A model generated the notes under the pieces. It searched no databases. It was not told the origin of the DNA and saw only the letters and a list, made by a program, of their open reading frames with translations. A stretch of DNA of 64,000 nt from Caenorhabditis elegans (Eukaryota > Nematoda > Chromadorea > Rhabditida > Rhabditidae), in contig NC_003283.11 of NCBI RefSeq assembly GCF_000002985.6, positions 13,392,001 to 13,456,000 on the forward strand, written 5' to 3'. The translations under genes were made by a program, and so were the position numbers. Numbering within the stretch: the first letter of the stretch is position 1; each line of letters begins with the position of its first letter. This document shows, one piece after another, positions 49,074 through 60,889 of the stretch.

Positions 49074-49966
49074 TAAAAAATAATTCTTATAACTAACTAA
49101 TAAATTGCAGCAGGAATACAATTAACAGAAACGCAACAAATTTGGAAGATAGTTCGATAATGTCTGCTCGTCATACACCGTTGTGCAACAGCAATCGTTC
49201 TATCCAACAGTATGCATGAGCCGCTTTAGTAATGATCATCATAAGCAGACATGAAACATTTCCATCTGTTGGGTTATTCTGTCTTTGCGGGAGAAGATCG
49301 GCGAGCTGTTATGTTCATCAACTATTCGTCCGGGAAAGATGGAAACAAAAACAGGCCCAGTTAATGCTCCGCCCCCGAGCAGACCCTATAATATCCTATC
49401 CCAATATCAGGTTGTTAATATCATCAAACGTCAACTTACACCGATTTATGCAAAAGAAACCTGCACCATTAAAAAGGTTTTTGAGAAATCCGACAGCCAC
49501 ACATCCCTAATTACGGTCACAGGACGTATATGTATAAATAAGTTGTGCCAACCAACGCGTTGCTCTGAAATAAGTTAACAACGAGAGACCACTTTTATGA
49601 TGAAAGACTTTTTTCATTGTTCTCATGAGGTGTTAAAAGTTTTTTCAAAGTTTTGCTTAAACGAAAAATTAATCTATGATAATTACTCTAAAACCTGAAC
49701 ATCTGAAAAAACTATGCATTTATGGTGTCTAATGCCAACTTTTCAAGTGTGACAGTGTTCTCACACAATATGCCATTCAAAAAGGCAATCACCTAGGCAC
49801 CTTCTGCTTCCTCGTTACAGCGGTTTAATGTCAGTTCTCACAATGAACTGTTTATCGGATATATCTGTGTCTCTTCCATATCATACACTGTCTCTCTTTT
49901 CAATACGTTGTACAGCGTAGTATATAAAGAGAAGTTCGATTGGCAAAATGTACACTGTCACCTAAA
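49074..49966. other. Collagen upstream region with TATA box
   Basis: About 0.9 kb without a gene. TATATAAAG (49921-49928 region) lies about 40 bp upstream of the collagen ATG, at normal promoter spacing. The stretch 49230-49560 is GC-richer but has no splice-consistent frame. Confidence 0.55.
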
Positions 49967-51371
49967 ATGTCAGCAAAGACTCTTGTATACGGCGCTAGCG
50001 TCTTGAGTGGTTTCGCTATTCTTGGATGTGTGTTCACTGTTGGATACATTTTCAATGATATCAATGAGTTCTACGATCAAACTATGGAGACTATGGACGA
50101 ATTCAAGGTAACCGCCTATTTTTGTTGATAGAGGAGATACCGTATTTCCTCTATTAGTAAGGCGTTTCTATTAGTTTTGCATCTAAAATCAATTATCGAA
50201 AATTAGTTTTGCACTCTCTATTAGTTTTGCACCTCTAATAGTTTTGCACCCCTTCATTTGTGCCCTATTTTGAGGGTTCAAAACTTTCATTATTAAGTTG
50301 TGCTACAAATTAAAAAAAAACTTCTCCTATTTAAATCTCCTATTTATGGGATCTTATTCGTGCTTGAGGGAAAACTCTTACGGTGTCAAAATCGGTAAGA
50401 TATGAGTACAACTCGGACAATTTTTGCGTATCAGTCGTAAATTTCGTCTATGCTGGTTTAATATTTGTTATTGAAATTGAAGATATTGTGTCATAACTTA
50501 ATGGAAAACATGAGAAAAAACTTGTTCGAAAATTAGTATGGCAGCCTATATTAGTTTTGCGTCTGAATAGGTGTCTGAGGGTATTGCATGCCTTACTAAA
50601 AGGGGAAATACGGTACTTAATTTAACACTTTTCCAGTTGAACGAACGTGGTGCCTGGCATGGAATGGTTGAGCGTACTCGTGCTCCATCTGAGATTCTTT
50701 TCGGACGTGCTAAGAGACAAGCCGGTCAATGCAACTGTGGAGCTCAATCATCTGGATGCCCAGCTGGACCACCAGGACCACCAGGAGCCCCAGGAGCACC
50801 AGGAGATGATGGACATGCTGGAGAAGCTGGAAAGCCAGGAACCGCCGGTGTTGCTGTTGGTATTGTTTCGGAGGGTGGACCATGCATCAAGTGCCCAGCA
50901 GGAGAGCCAGGACCAGCAGGAGAGGCAGGAGCCCCAGGACCAGCCGGACCAGACGGACAACCAGGACAAGATGGGCAAGGAGGACAACCAGGACCAGCAG
51001 GACCAGCCGGACCAGCCGGAGATGCCGGAGCCCCAGGAGCCCCAGGACAAGATGGACAGCCAGGAGCCCCAGGGCAAGATGGACACAGATCTACTGGAAC
51101 CCCAGGAGCTGCCGGAGCACCAGGACCAGCTGGACCAGCTGGACAAGATGGACAACCAGGATCTGCTGGAGGACCAGGAGAGGCTGGAGCTCCAGGAGCA
51201 CCAGGACCAGACGGACAACCAGGACAACCAGGACAAGACGGAGAAGCTGGAGCTCCAGGACAAGATGGACAACCAGGATCCGATGCTGCTTATTGTCCAT
51301 GCCCAGCAAGATCTGTTGCTGTTCAACGCAGTGTTTCTCGTAGAAGAGCATCAAAGGTCGTTGTCGCTTAA
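49967..51371 (+). CDS. Cuticle collagen (col family)
   Basis: Two exons, 49967-50107 and 50637-51371, give 291 residues. The N-terminal non-collagen domain has a hydrophobic signal/anchor ([20 protein letters not shown]). A subtilisin/furin-type processing site RAKR is at 71-74, where nematode procollagens are cut. Cysteine cluster [10 protein letters not shown] then leads into Gly-X-Y blocks: a short one ([16 protein letters not shown]), an interruption with CIKCP, a long Ala/Gln/Asp-rich block, an RST break, another block, and a YCPCP terminus. This matches the C. elegans cuticular collagen plan; chains trimerise in epidermal cells and are crosslinked into cuticle. QDGQPG units repeat at DNA level. 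AATAAA is at 51397. The start at 49967 is the first ATG in frame with the anchor; an ATG at 49948 is in another frame. Confidence 0.96.
50138..50615. mobile_element. MITE filling the collagen intron
   Basis: Terminal inverted repeats TACCGTATTTCCTCTATTAG at 50138 and, inverted, CTAAAAGGGGAAATACGGTA ending at 50615. ATTAGTTTTGC and TATTAGTTTTGCACC occur repeatedly inside. The element makes up 478 of the intron's 529 bp. It starts and ends with TA, as expected for a Tc1/mariner-type target duplication. There is no coding capacity. Confidence 0.8.
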
Positions 51372-51396
51372 ACAACCTGAATTATATTTGTATATG

Positions 51397-51402
51397 AATA
51401 AA
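51397..51402 (+). terminator. Polyadenylation signal AATAAA of the collagen gene
   Basis: Canonical AATAAA 26 bp after the stop, which implies a very short 3' untranslated region, normal for collagens. Confidence 0.7.
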
Positions 51403-51834
51403 GATTTATTCTCGAAAATATTTTCCAATAATTAACAGGCAATAACGGGCGATAGAGGTCTAAAGCAGGTTTACTCATAAAATATTCGTGAAATTGTGAT
51501 GTTTTTTCCTGACAATGAACTAGAACTCACATTTAGAAAAGCAAACGTCATTTCTCACTGAATCCCTTCATGTTTTTTGGTATGTTGCCCCTTTTTTTCA
51601 CACTCTATTCTATTGCTAACTTTAAAATTGTTGTCGTTTCATATTCTATTTCTGTTTCTCAGTTCCTCTCATTGATTTTAGACAGGAATTTGACAACTGG
51701 CATTTCTTATCAAAATTTCCTAATTCAATCAAAATTTTGGCTCAAAAGTTACCAACTGAAAGACAAACTAAAATCTCTCACTTTTTTAAAAATTACTTTC
51801 TTTAAAAACATTTCAAAATTTCTTCCATATTTTT

Positions 51835-53055
51835 ATGGAATTTTCGAAAACAATCTATATTACATTTCTGTTATTTTTACCCGTGTGTGGAACATTTGAA
51901 CACGAAAAAACATCAGAAGAACATTTTCAACTAATATCAAAAGTTGGTGAACCTCCGCTTCTCTTCCTCATCCTAATTTTTATGTTCTTTCAGAAAACTC
52001 TCAATCGTTTTGATAAGCATCCATTTTTCTTTGTCTTTCACTGCGAACCTTTAGAGCATAAATTGTGCACATTTTTTTCCAGAGACAAGTACGGATATGT
52101 TGGTTTAAATAAATTATGATATTGACTCAAAAATCTACCACTCAGGTTACATATTTCAACACTGTAATTTTACTGATTTTTGCACTTGTCATATACGCCC
52201 ATCTTCGTTTCAAATTTATAAGGAACATATATCGACCAATCTACCAACTACCAACTATTTCAATGTGTTGCATTCCAATTCAGAATGTGTTTACCTGGAT
52301 TCGGAGTATCATTTGTTGTCCATGGACCAATCCTAAAAATGTATTTACTCAGTGAGTTTAAAAACACTGAAACTGTGAGTGAAAAACGAATTCAGGTTTA
52401 GGAATTTGGAGCAAAAAACAGTAAATATAACAACAAGTGTTCGAACAAATCAAGATTATTCCGATAAACAACCAATAATATCTTCACAACCGAACGAGTT
52501 TTCTTTTCAATCCGACTTGGAAGAACTGGATAGAATGAAACCTCAATATAACATTAAATTGCATTCCGGTGAAATCGAAGAGCTGTTCGAAAAATCCCTA
52601 CAAGAATGTTTTCCAGTACCAAGTGTCTCTGAAAACATTGTGAGCTTAATATAAGTAGGTTTTTAATTGAAAATTCACATATTACAGGTGCCTGAAACAC
52701 TCGTAGAAAATGCAGAATCATCAAGTGATTTAGTAGAAAAACCCACTGATTATTCAAACGACGACGTTGTTCAAATGTGAGTATATAGTCTGAACGCTGT
52801 GGTTAACCACTGAAGCAAATTGAAACCATTTTTTTGACATTTCATATTGACAAAAATTCATTTTTATTATGCTAACCAATATGATAAAATAAATATTACA
52901 GACTCTCTAGTGATCCAGTCTATAGCGATGAAGACAGCGAGGACCAAAGAGTAAAAGAAAATCACGAAAGAAACATAGAAGAACAAACAAGGAAACACGC
53001 AGAAGAGATGATGGAAATAAAAAAGAAAAGGCATCGAACAAGTTTGAATAATTGA
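51835..53055 (+). CDS. Uncharacterised single-pass membrane protein, short paralogue
   Basis: Six exons, 51835-51942, 51994-52098, 52146-52351, 52396-52639, 52688-52776 and 52902-53055, give 301 residues. There is a signal peptide (MEFSKTIYITFLLFLPVCG) and a short lumenal part with FDKHPFFFVFHCEPLEHKLC. A membrane segment is at about 72-90 (VTYFNTVILLIFALVIYAH), then a Cys/Trp-containing basic stretch (CCIPIQ, CCPW), then a long hydrophilic tail with FSFQSDLEELDRM, acidic runs and a charged coiled-coil-like end (EEQTRKHAEEMMEIKKKRHR). A 47-bp intron (52099-52145) and exon phases support the model. It shares architecture and local similarity with the next gene. No known family recognised; function unknown. 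AATAAA at 53074. Confidence 0.84.
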
Positions 53056-53073
53056 GCATCGGCTATACTGCTT

Positions 53074-53079
53074 AATAAA
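53074..53079 (+). terminator. Polyadenylation signal AATAAA
   Basis: Canonical AATAAA 19 bp after the stop codon of the uncharacterised membrane protein gene. Confidence 0.65.
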
Positions 53080-54016
53080 GTCACCACTGTAATTTAGCAA
53101 ATCGTTTTTACAATTTTATTTACTTTTCCATATACTATTTCAACATCGACAATAAAACACTTCGTTTTTCTAACAATGAAAACCGTTTATGTTGTTTTTC
53201 TAAATAACACCTACAAAGCATCAAATGAACCAATTTATATGTAAGGACCAACACAATTGAAATCTAGATCTAAATGCATAGTTTCTTAAGTGTTTTTTAT
53301 AGTGCTGCATTTAGTTTTAACTCTCAAACGTCCTATGTACCGTAGGCACGAAGCAGGTGCAGGTCACCTGATAGTTGTCCGACATTTTTATACTAACGTG
53401 GAAATTATACTACTATCTATCCGATTTTTGTTAGGGTTGAAGATACATTTTTTTTGTCAATTATAAACTTAAGATTTAATCCGTTAATATTTTTCTTCGT
53501 TTCCTTTCCGTAATTTAAATTATTCTTTGGGTTAATACCATTTTCTGATGCCTTCTTCCAAATTCTCACCTTATCTCCACCACTCAATCTTCCTCATTCT
53601 TGCTAACACTAAAAGTGTTTACCATTTTCATTGGTCTGCGTCTCTACACTAGATGTCAGTTTCAATGCCACCGATATGAAAAATGTTTGAATTTTTCTCT
53701 CTTCTATTTCTCTCATTTTCTTGTTGTTTTGTGAACTCCGATGTATTCAGATAACTGGGAACATACGCACTTCCTTATGCTTTTTTTCTGAGTTGATAAG
53801 ATTGAACAATTGAATACATTCTCCATGTCCTTTTGTTTGCTACGCGAGCATCACAACTGTTTGATAATTTATAATTTTCACACAGCTTTAATTATAGCAT
53901 GGTTTTATTGATCATTTTCCCTCGTAAAACAATTGAGAAGTTGAAAACCTTGCTTGAACTAGTAGGTTTTCCAATTGTCCCAAATAACGGCCATTTTCTT
54001 TCAGGAGATTGCAAAA
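53080..54016. other. Intergenic region between the two uncharacterised paralogues
   Basis: About 0.9 kb, T-rich. TTTCTTTCAG (53994-54003) lies 13 bp before the downstream ATG and probably serves as a trans-splice acceptor. No other gene seen. Confidence 0.5.
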
Positions 54017-56815
54017 ATGTCCACTTTAGATTCGAATACTAATTTCGTGAGTTGTGCGTTTCGAACATTGCGTTTTATATGTGATAATTACAGTTTCCAG
54101 CGCTTGCTCAAACCATTTTGTTTACTTTTCCCTTTTTCAATCTTGTAAGAGATGACCTACCAATAGAAGAGACACAAGTGATAAGAGAGTACGATTTGAT
54201 ATTGGTAAATAGCTATTTTATAACTTTACCATTTAACTTTCGTTACTCAGAATTCTCCAAATAATTTCGAACATCATCCGCTTTTCTTCCAATTTCACAG
54301 TGAACTATTAGATTCGGATTCAATAGGCAGAAGTACGTACTTTAATAGACTTTTGCTAGAAGAGGTCAGTAGTTTTATTTATTGCGTTAAAAAAATCAAA
54401 TTTCCTTTTTTTCAGCGCCGCCTGCCATTCACGAACAGTATTGCATTGCTTCCAATGTTCTCATTCATTCCCTACTCTATAAAACATAACTTGTCCCGCC
54501 TCCCTTTTCTGTCGAATGTGACTCAGTACCTTTCCAAAATTTTCCGTTGTTGTGTAATCAAACCATTTGTTTTTTCATTCTTGGTTGTTGCTGGAGTTTT
54601 GTCGTTCTACCTATTCCTTGCGATGTCATGCTTTGGTGCCTGTAGGAGCGGATTCATCAAATTTATATGTCTTCCAATCACACTTTTCAAACTGATCTTC
54701 TACAACCAGAAAGGGTATATACCGTGAGATATTTTTTGTTGGAAAAATAATCTGATTGAAACACAAGAAAATATCATATTTTCAGTATTATTCTTGCACT
54801 CCTCTTGCTGTAAACAGTTAAACAAAAAAGATAATATAACGAGTCACTTTTTTGATAAAGTTTATGACGTTCTCTACAAGGGCAGCAATGAGGAAGATTG
54901 TTGTCACAAAACAGATAGGGACTGACCAACCAAACTTTCAAATAACTATCAATTTATATTCAAAAAGGCTAATTATATCTGAAAATTCTGTAGTTTCTGA
55001 AAAATCTTTTCACATTTGAAACTAATTTCTCAAAATTTCAAAAGTAGTTTTTGAATATATACATACATTTTTTTCCGTTCAACATCTATTTTACAGAATT
55101 CCAAGTAGTGATCCTGAGAACCCTCCAGATGGAATTTCGAACGGGCACACACATAACTTTAGTGGCTCAACTGATGGAAAACATCACGGACTGTCCCCAA
55201 AACACATATCTAGTATTAACTATGATATTGAAAAAGCAGAAAATGAAAAGATAAAGACTAACGAAAAAAATGTGCAAATTTATCCTGCCAATTCCAAATT
55301 CAAAACTTGCTCTGACGAAAAACTAGATAAAAGTCGAAGAAGGTCATTGCAAATCGGCGAAGAAAAATCCGAAACTGATGAAAATGAATTGAAAGGAGTA
55401 GATCAAGATAATCAATTGCCAAATACTTCAAGATTTTCACTGCAAAACGAATTGGATTCATTAGAAAGAACTCTGCAAAAAAACATAAAAGTTGATGTTG
55501 GAGCCCAACTACTCGAAAAGTATTCAAATGAATTGACGAATTTTGTTGCAAATATCACGATTCCGAAACAAAAAGAGGATATATTTCGAGAAACAGAAGA
55601 ACGAGAGTAAGTTTTTAAAAAATGAATATGGATACATTTGATTTTTTGCAGTAACCCTAGCAAAAAAAGTGACAGTGAGAATGAAGACAATGATAATGAT
55701 TTTAATGAAAAACTGAAGCAACAACAACTAAAAAATGAAGAAGAACTGAAAAAAAAGAGGCAAGAAAGAGAAGAGAGAAAGGTTGGTTAATTTTATTAAT
55801 GAGACGTTTTTTTCTCTTTAAAACCCTTGAATTTTCAGCGACAAGCACAAGAAGAACTAAAAAATTTGAAATCAGAATCAAGAGCAAGACTTTCTGCTTT
55901 CATGACATGCATTCGTTTAACAATTCGATTTGAGCAGAAAGAGGAAGAATGGTCAGATGTGCTCAATAGTTTCAGAAAGCCTCTTATCAAAGCTGTTCAG
56001 GCACATCATGATCTTGTAAATGAGGTGAGAGGATGTGGTTTTGTATCATACTTCTGATTCTGATTGCACTATGCAATCACACGTTTTAATTAAAAACTGA
56101 CAAATTGGGCGAAGCCTGGTTCATTCTTCTGGGCTCTGAACATTTCAGGCAAGATTTTCGATGCAATGACATTTTTGCAATTTTTTTAAAGTTTTAGTTA
56201 TTGTGTTTAATTTAAAAAAAAAACTGATCACTAGGTTTTATCTCGACATATGATGTTGTTATTTCAGTTTCAAAAATCCAGAAAAGTAAATTACGAGGAA
56301 TCAGATCTACAGGTAAGCTATTAAATTTATTTTAACAGAAAATCAATAATTCTTTAGCTGGAAGCAAAAATTTTTGGAGAAGTCCTTGAGAATGCTCAAT
56401 ACGCAATGTACGAAGCATACAAAAAGTTGGCTCAGATTACTGAAACTCATGATGATCGGATATTTTTGAAAATAATAATGGTAAATTTCTGCTGAATTTT
56501 GCATCTAAAATAGTATCCGTTTTCAGAAATCGGTGAGCTTGGCTGGACAGAAGTGCGATGAAATCGGAAACATGCTTCTTGAAGTCAAAGTTAGTTTGGT
56601 AAAGTAATTTAGCTTTTAAATTAATTTTTCAGAACATACCATTGGATTCTAAACTTCAAGAAGACCTCACAAAAATATTATCACAATTGGATCCACACTC
56701 CATTCCAACAACATCAAGTATAAAAAGTACATCAAAAACTGCAAGTACTGAAGATTATGAAAATATTAAAGCTGTGCCATATCCCGATTGGTTTTCAAAT
56801 TTTGGTATGAGCTAG
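54017..56815 (+). CDS. Uncharacterised membrane protein with long charged tail, long paralogue
   Basis: Eleven exons, 54017-54046, 54094-54204, 54251-54364, 54416-54723, 55097-55606, 55652-55781, 55839-56024, 56268-56312, 56358-56480, 56527-56589 and 56633-56815, close in frame at 600 residues. The N-terminal part has a hydrophobic stretch (ALAQTILFTFPFFNLV) that may be a signal or anchor, then FEHHPLFFQFHSELLD, matching FDKHPFFFVFHCEPLE of the neighbour. A membrane segment lies in VFSFLVVAGVLSFYLFLAM. The long hydrophilic tail has SRFSLQNELDSLERTL (cf. NEFSFQSDLEELDRM), an Asp/Asn/Glu-rich stretch, a charged coiled coil (QQQLKNEEELKKKRQEREER) and a helical C-terminal third (RLTIRFEQKEEEWSDVLNSF) not present in the short paralogue. 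Intron 4 is 373 bp; using an alternative acceptor at 54785 would stop translation after eight codons. No known family recognised. Confidence 0.82.
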
Positions 56816-58849
56816 AATTGGGTTAATTGACATTTTTTCTATTAGTATTTGACAATTCAAGCAAAAACTTCAAAGGCCAATGTGCTTCGGTGAAATTTGA
56901 AAAAAAAACCGTATTTTGTGGAATTTTTGCAAAAACCAAAAAAAAGTTAGTTTCGAGTAAAATAGGAACTGAGAAATATATATTCCGGATATTGAAGATT
57001 GAGCAATTTTGTTACAAAACGACGAAAAACTAAATGGGATCGGTTTGGGGACCATCAGGGTGTTTTTGAGATATTTTGCGAAATGTTTTACTTTCAAATT
57101 TAGGTACAAAAAAATTATCAGGTTTAGTTTAATAATCATAGTGTTTATGTGATTTATTGATTTTCTCAGAAATGGTGATTCAAAGTTAGACACAATTTTA
57201 ATTTCATGAGTAAATGTCAATATTTTAAGCCCTTAACTATATCTAGATAGTTTTCATTTTTGAATCTAAAGTTTAGCAATAGTGTTTTGTAAGATTTTTA
57301 AACAATTAACTATTTTATTAAATTAATTAATTAATTTATAATTAATAAACTACAGTTTATTTTTAATGGTACACAAAAGTAGTTCGTAACTGAATGAGGC
57401 ATGAAAAAAAATTTGAAAATTTTTTAATAGCTTTTCTGTATTTTTAAATGGTTAGAAATAAGCTTGCTACCTAGGTCAGAAGTTGAGAGATCAGATGAAC
57501 AAATTGATAAACCACATATTCTATGATCTGAAAATGTACAATTTTCTGAGAGTTCATATCCAATGTCACAAAGCATAGAGATTTAAAAAAAATAACCTAA
57601 CAACCTGGAGAGTTTTTATTTTTCTTTTTGAAAGTATTTCAACTAGGCGTTTATGCTGTTCTAACTAACTATCTATCTAACTTTCTCGCGCGACTTCTGG
57701 AATTCTTGGCTTCAATTATTTATTATTTCCCAATTCGTTTTTGTTTCTAAATACTTTTCGATGTGAATTCAAATCAATTTATAGATGATCGATTCTGTGG
57801 CAATGGAAATACTTACTTTTGAAATGATTTCCAAAACCTAGTGAATTTGCTTTTTTGATTTACGTTCTTTAGAAACTCGAAACTACATTAGTGTGGAAAA
57901 TGCAATTTGAGGTATTGCTTGGACTATAATTATAACCATATTGTTTTTAAAATGAAGATTTATTATTATCATGTTTCAACAATTCACGATGTTTAGATCT
58001 AGAAAATATTGGATATGAAATTCTCATAAAATAGTATGTGGAACTGATCTGAACTATTCTTTGCTCTTAAAATTGAAAGTAAATAATTTCCCAAAGTATT
58101 TCAAATCTCTTGAGGGTTTGAAAACCTATCACGTATTTTTTTCAAAGTTTTGAAAGTAAATTTGTGATTTTGGAAATATGTGAAATACATTCTTCGGATA
58201 CTATAGAATTTCAAATCGGAATCAAAGTTTGGTTTTTGCGAAAAAAAAACTACGAATCGATACATTTTCGAATCAAATTGATACATATCAAACTCTTGAG
58301 TGTAGTTATGAATTTGATGCAAAACTATAAGAAACTATGTCTTTTATGTGTGTCTTCTGTACAAATAATTTAAATTTATTGTTTTCTACTGTTGATTTTT
58401 GTGATTTCCTGTGATTTCTGTAAATATGTGTGTTACATTGTACTTTATCGTTAAATGATTAAATTGCCCCACTGCCAATGAAAAACATATTTCTTAAAAA
58501 TAAAATCCTTATTTCCTCATTCAACAGTTCAGTGACCATTATTCAAACTTCCAAGTTATTGGCAAGTTCCCAGCTATTTTTATTTTGATCTTTTCGTTTA
58601 GACAGAAACTCGGAAAATTTCAATTGTCTACCTTTGCAAAATGAATATCCAATCAAGAAATAATGTTATTATGATATTCGACAGCTGATAAAAGAAGGTA
58701 AGACTTCCAAGTAAGCCTCTACCTGCTGCCAATTAATTTTTGTACATTTTTTGACAGACACCATAAAATATTTAAAAAATGAAAGATAATTTGTTTAATT
58801 GAAGACATCCAAGAATGTGGCAAATTTTTAGATATTTCAGCATTCTACT
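56816..58849. other. 2-kb intergenic region
   Basis: Strongly AT-rich, no supportable exon on either strand. Nothing identified beyond A/T tracts and an ATTAATTAATTAATTTATAA stretch near 57320. Confidence 0.5.
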
Positions 58850-60889
58850 CATCGAGTTCCAAGGTTCAGCTACTTCTTCGTGAGCTCTGTGATTTACGGT
58901 GTACCCTTATTTCAAATTCTCCAACTAATCATGTGGGGCGTATTCAGTTTCAGCTGCTTTTTTCATTTCATCATTCACTTTCGAGAGGCACAACCAGAAG
59001 TGTGGTCTTTGTTATTTCTGGCGTCAATATTTTCAATCGTTCACCAAGTCTATAACTTTTCAGTCGACTTATAGTTGTAAACTTAATATATAAGTTTTGA
59101 TGGTCCTAAAGGAAATATAGATGAGATAGGTTTTCCCGTATTGTGTGCTTCGACTGTTCAGATTTTTGCATTAAAAAAAACTATTAGATTGTTACCATGA
59201 AAAAAGTTTTTTTCAACATTACAAGAGATGAAAGCATCGGTAAAATAAGTTTCATTGACCATATGCTCTAATGCCGTCAGAGTATATTGAATTTTTTGTT
59301 AGAAAAGAAATTTCAGAAAAAAGTTTTAACACTTTAAAGTTGTCTTTAAAAAAAAATTTCGGAAAACTAAAATAAAAAACAACATTTTTTTATAGCAGAA
59401 ACAGTTTAAAGAAAAATGATGTGTCGTAGTGTTTAGATTTTGAAAGAACGCAATTATTTTTTCTAGGTTTTCGGTGATATTCCTCATTCGGAAAAAGGCG
59501 GTGCCTACTATTTCATAGTAATGTTTTTTTTTAACAACTATTGCGGCGACACTACTTTCAGCCGGATTTTTCGTTTTATCAATTATTCTGTGGGGACATT
59601 TCAAGCCAGTAGGTCCAAATTTAAATAACTTATTCGTCTCAACACGTCTTCTTTAAGATAAACTTTTTCCTATTTCTCACTCAATTAACATCATCTGCTT
59701 TCTTCATTCTGCGTTGAACTTGCTCATTAACGTCCCTGCAGCTTTAAATCTCATTTCTAGTGAATCTTCTCAATCGGGTATGTCTACAAACAACTTTGGA
59801 AACTATGTCAATACCCTGAAAAGGAGCATCGGCGCTTGAATATAAATGTGTCAATTGTGTGTGATGCCAGAGCAAGATTTAAAATTTTTACAGATTAAAT
59901 ATAAATTCAGAAACACTATCAATTTCAAAGTTCATGTCTCTAAAGCGAAGGTGCTCACAATAACGTTCAAAAAAATTGTTTTAACGAAAATATAGCCACA
60001 CCATATTAATAGCAAGTGAAATTTGAAAAATGTTGGATTTTGATGAAAACCCTTGAAATGTTCTCAAAAAAATGGTATTTCAGCAATTTTCGGAGTTGTT
60101 TCTTATACAATCGACTTTTTCCATTACTCTATTATGTTTTCAAATTTAATAATTGCTATTCAACGTGCTTTTGTTTTCTTCTTCCGACATCGCAGCGACA
60201 AAGTTTTTGATACGTATGACGATCTGATTGATTCAGGTTTCCAATATAATTTCAGACCAATCATCTACGCTTGGCTCATGTCCGTTTGGATTTTCCCATT
60301 TTTAATCGAGTATGCTTTTGCATCGAATAAATGTAAATACGCTATGAACTACAGGAAAACGTATAATACTAAATTGTGAAGAGATTCTTGCAATGAAACC
60401 ATTCTACAGAGCTCCACATACGGGAATTGCTGTGGTACTTTTTCATCGTAGGCTTCTAGAAAAATTCTCAAACTTTCAGATAGAAAGCATTGTTCAAATA
60501 GGTATCCCCATCATTGTTTTCGTGATTTATTGTGCTATAATAATCAAAATATTTTCCATGAAAAGAACTGCGTTGAACCAAAATGAGCTCGGTATACTGA
60601 AACAAGCAGTTTTTGTTTTTATAGTTTTCCATATAAACGATTTTCTTTAAATCTAAAACATGGTTGAGAAAAATTGAGGCTTCATCATTGGTGTTCTTAT
60701 GTTCTCAAATCTTTGAAATTAGCAACGTGACCGCATTTTTGGTCAAACGATTCGTGAATACGATAATCAAAAATTGTAAAAGATGGAATAAAACTTTGCA
60801 AAAAAATTCCAGATGGAAATTTTTGAATGAGCTGCAACGCCATGCTTCTTTTTCTTCAAGTCAAAAGAAATGCGTAAATTGGTTTCAAT
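58850..60889 (+). pseudogene. Degenerate 7TM chemoreceptor gene
   Basis: Several hydrophobic pieces appear in order. TM1/2-like IYGVPLFQILQLIMWGVFSF and VWSLLFLASIFSIVHQVYNF (58880-59073) end in stops without a donor. IAATLLSAGFFVLSIILWGH is at 59540-59607, then FFLFLTQLTSSAFFILR ended by a stop. TM3-5-like YTIDFFHYSIMFSNLIIAIQ, RPIIYAWLMSVWIFPFLIEY (60088-60378) are followed by a frameshift at about 60378 before CEEILAMKPFYR. Then come IVQIGIPIIVFVIYCAIIIK, ELGILKQAVFVFIVF, more stops at 60649-60680, and a TM7-like VFLCSQIFEISNVTAFLV. With multiple disruptions I call it a pseudogene; the pieces resemble Srg-superfamily receptors but the family is unclear. Two overlapping remnants cannot be excluded. 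Confidence 0.6.

Noticed and set aside
50748-51326. 192-codon antisense frame and +2/+3 frames over the collagen exon
   Set aside because: Shadow of the Gly-X-Y repeat (GGACCAGGA-type codons); the forward frame has signal anchor, RAKR site and Cys pattern of a collagen.
54785-54815. Alternative exon after TTTTCAG at 54785 in the 600-residue gene
   Set aside because: Reads ILALLLL and stops at once; the acceptor at 55091-55096 keeps the long frame and the similarity to the neighbouring paralogue.
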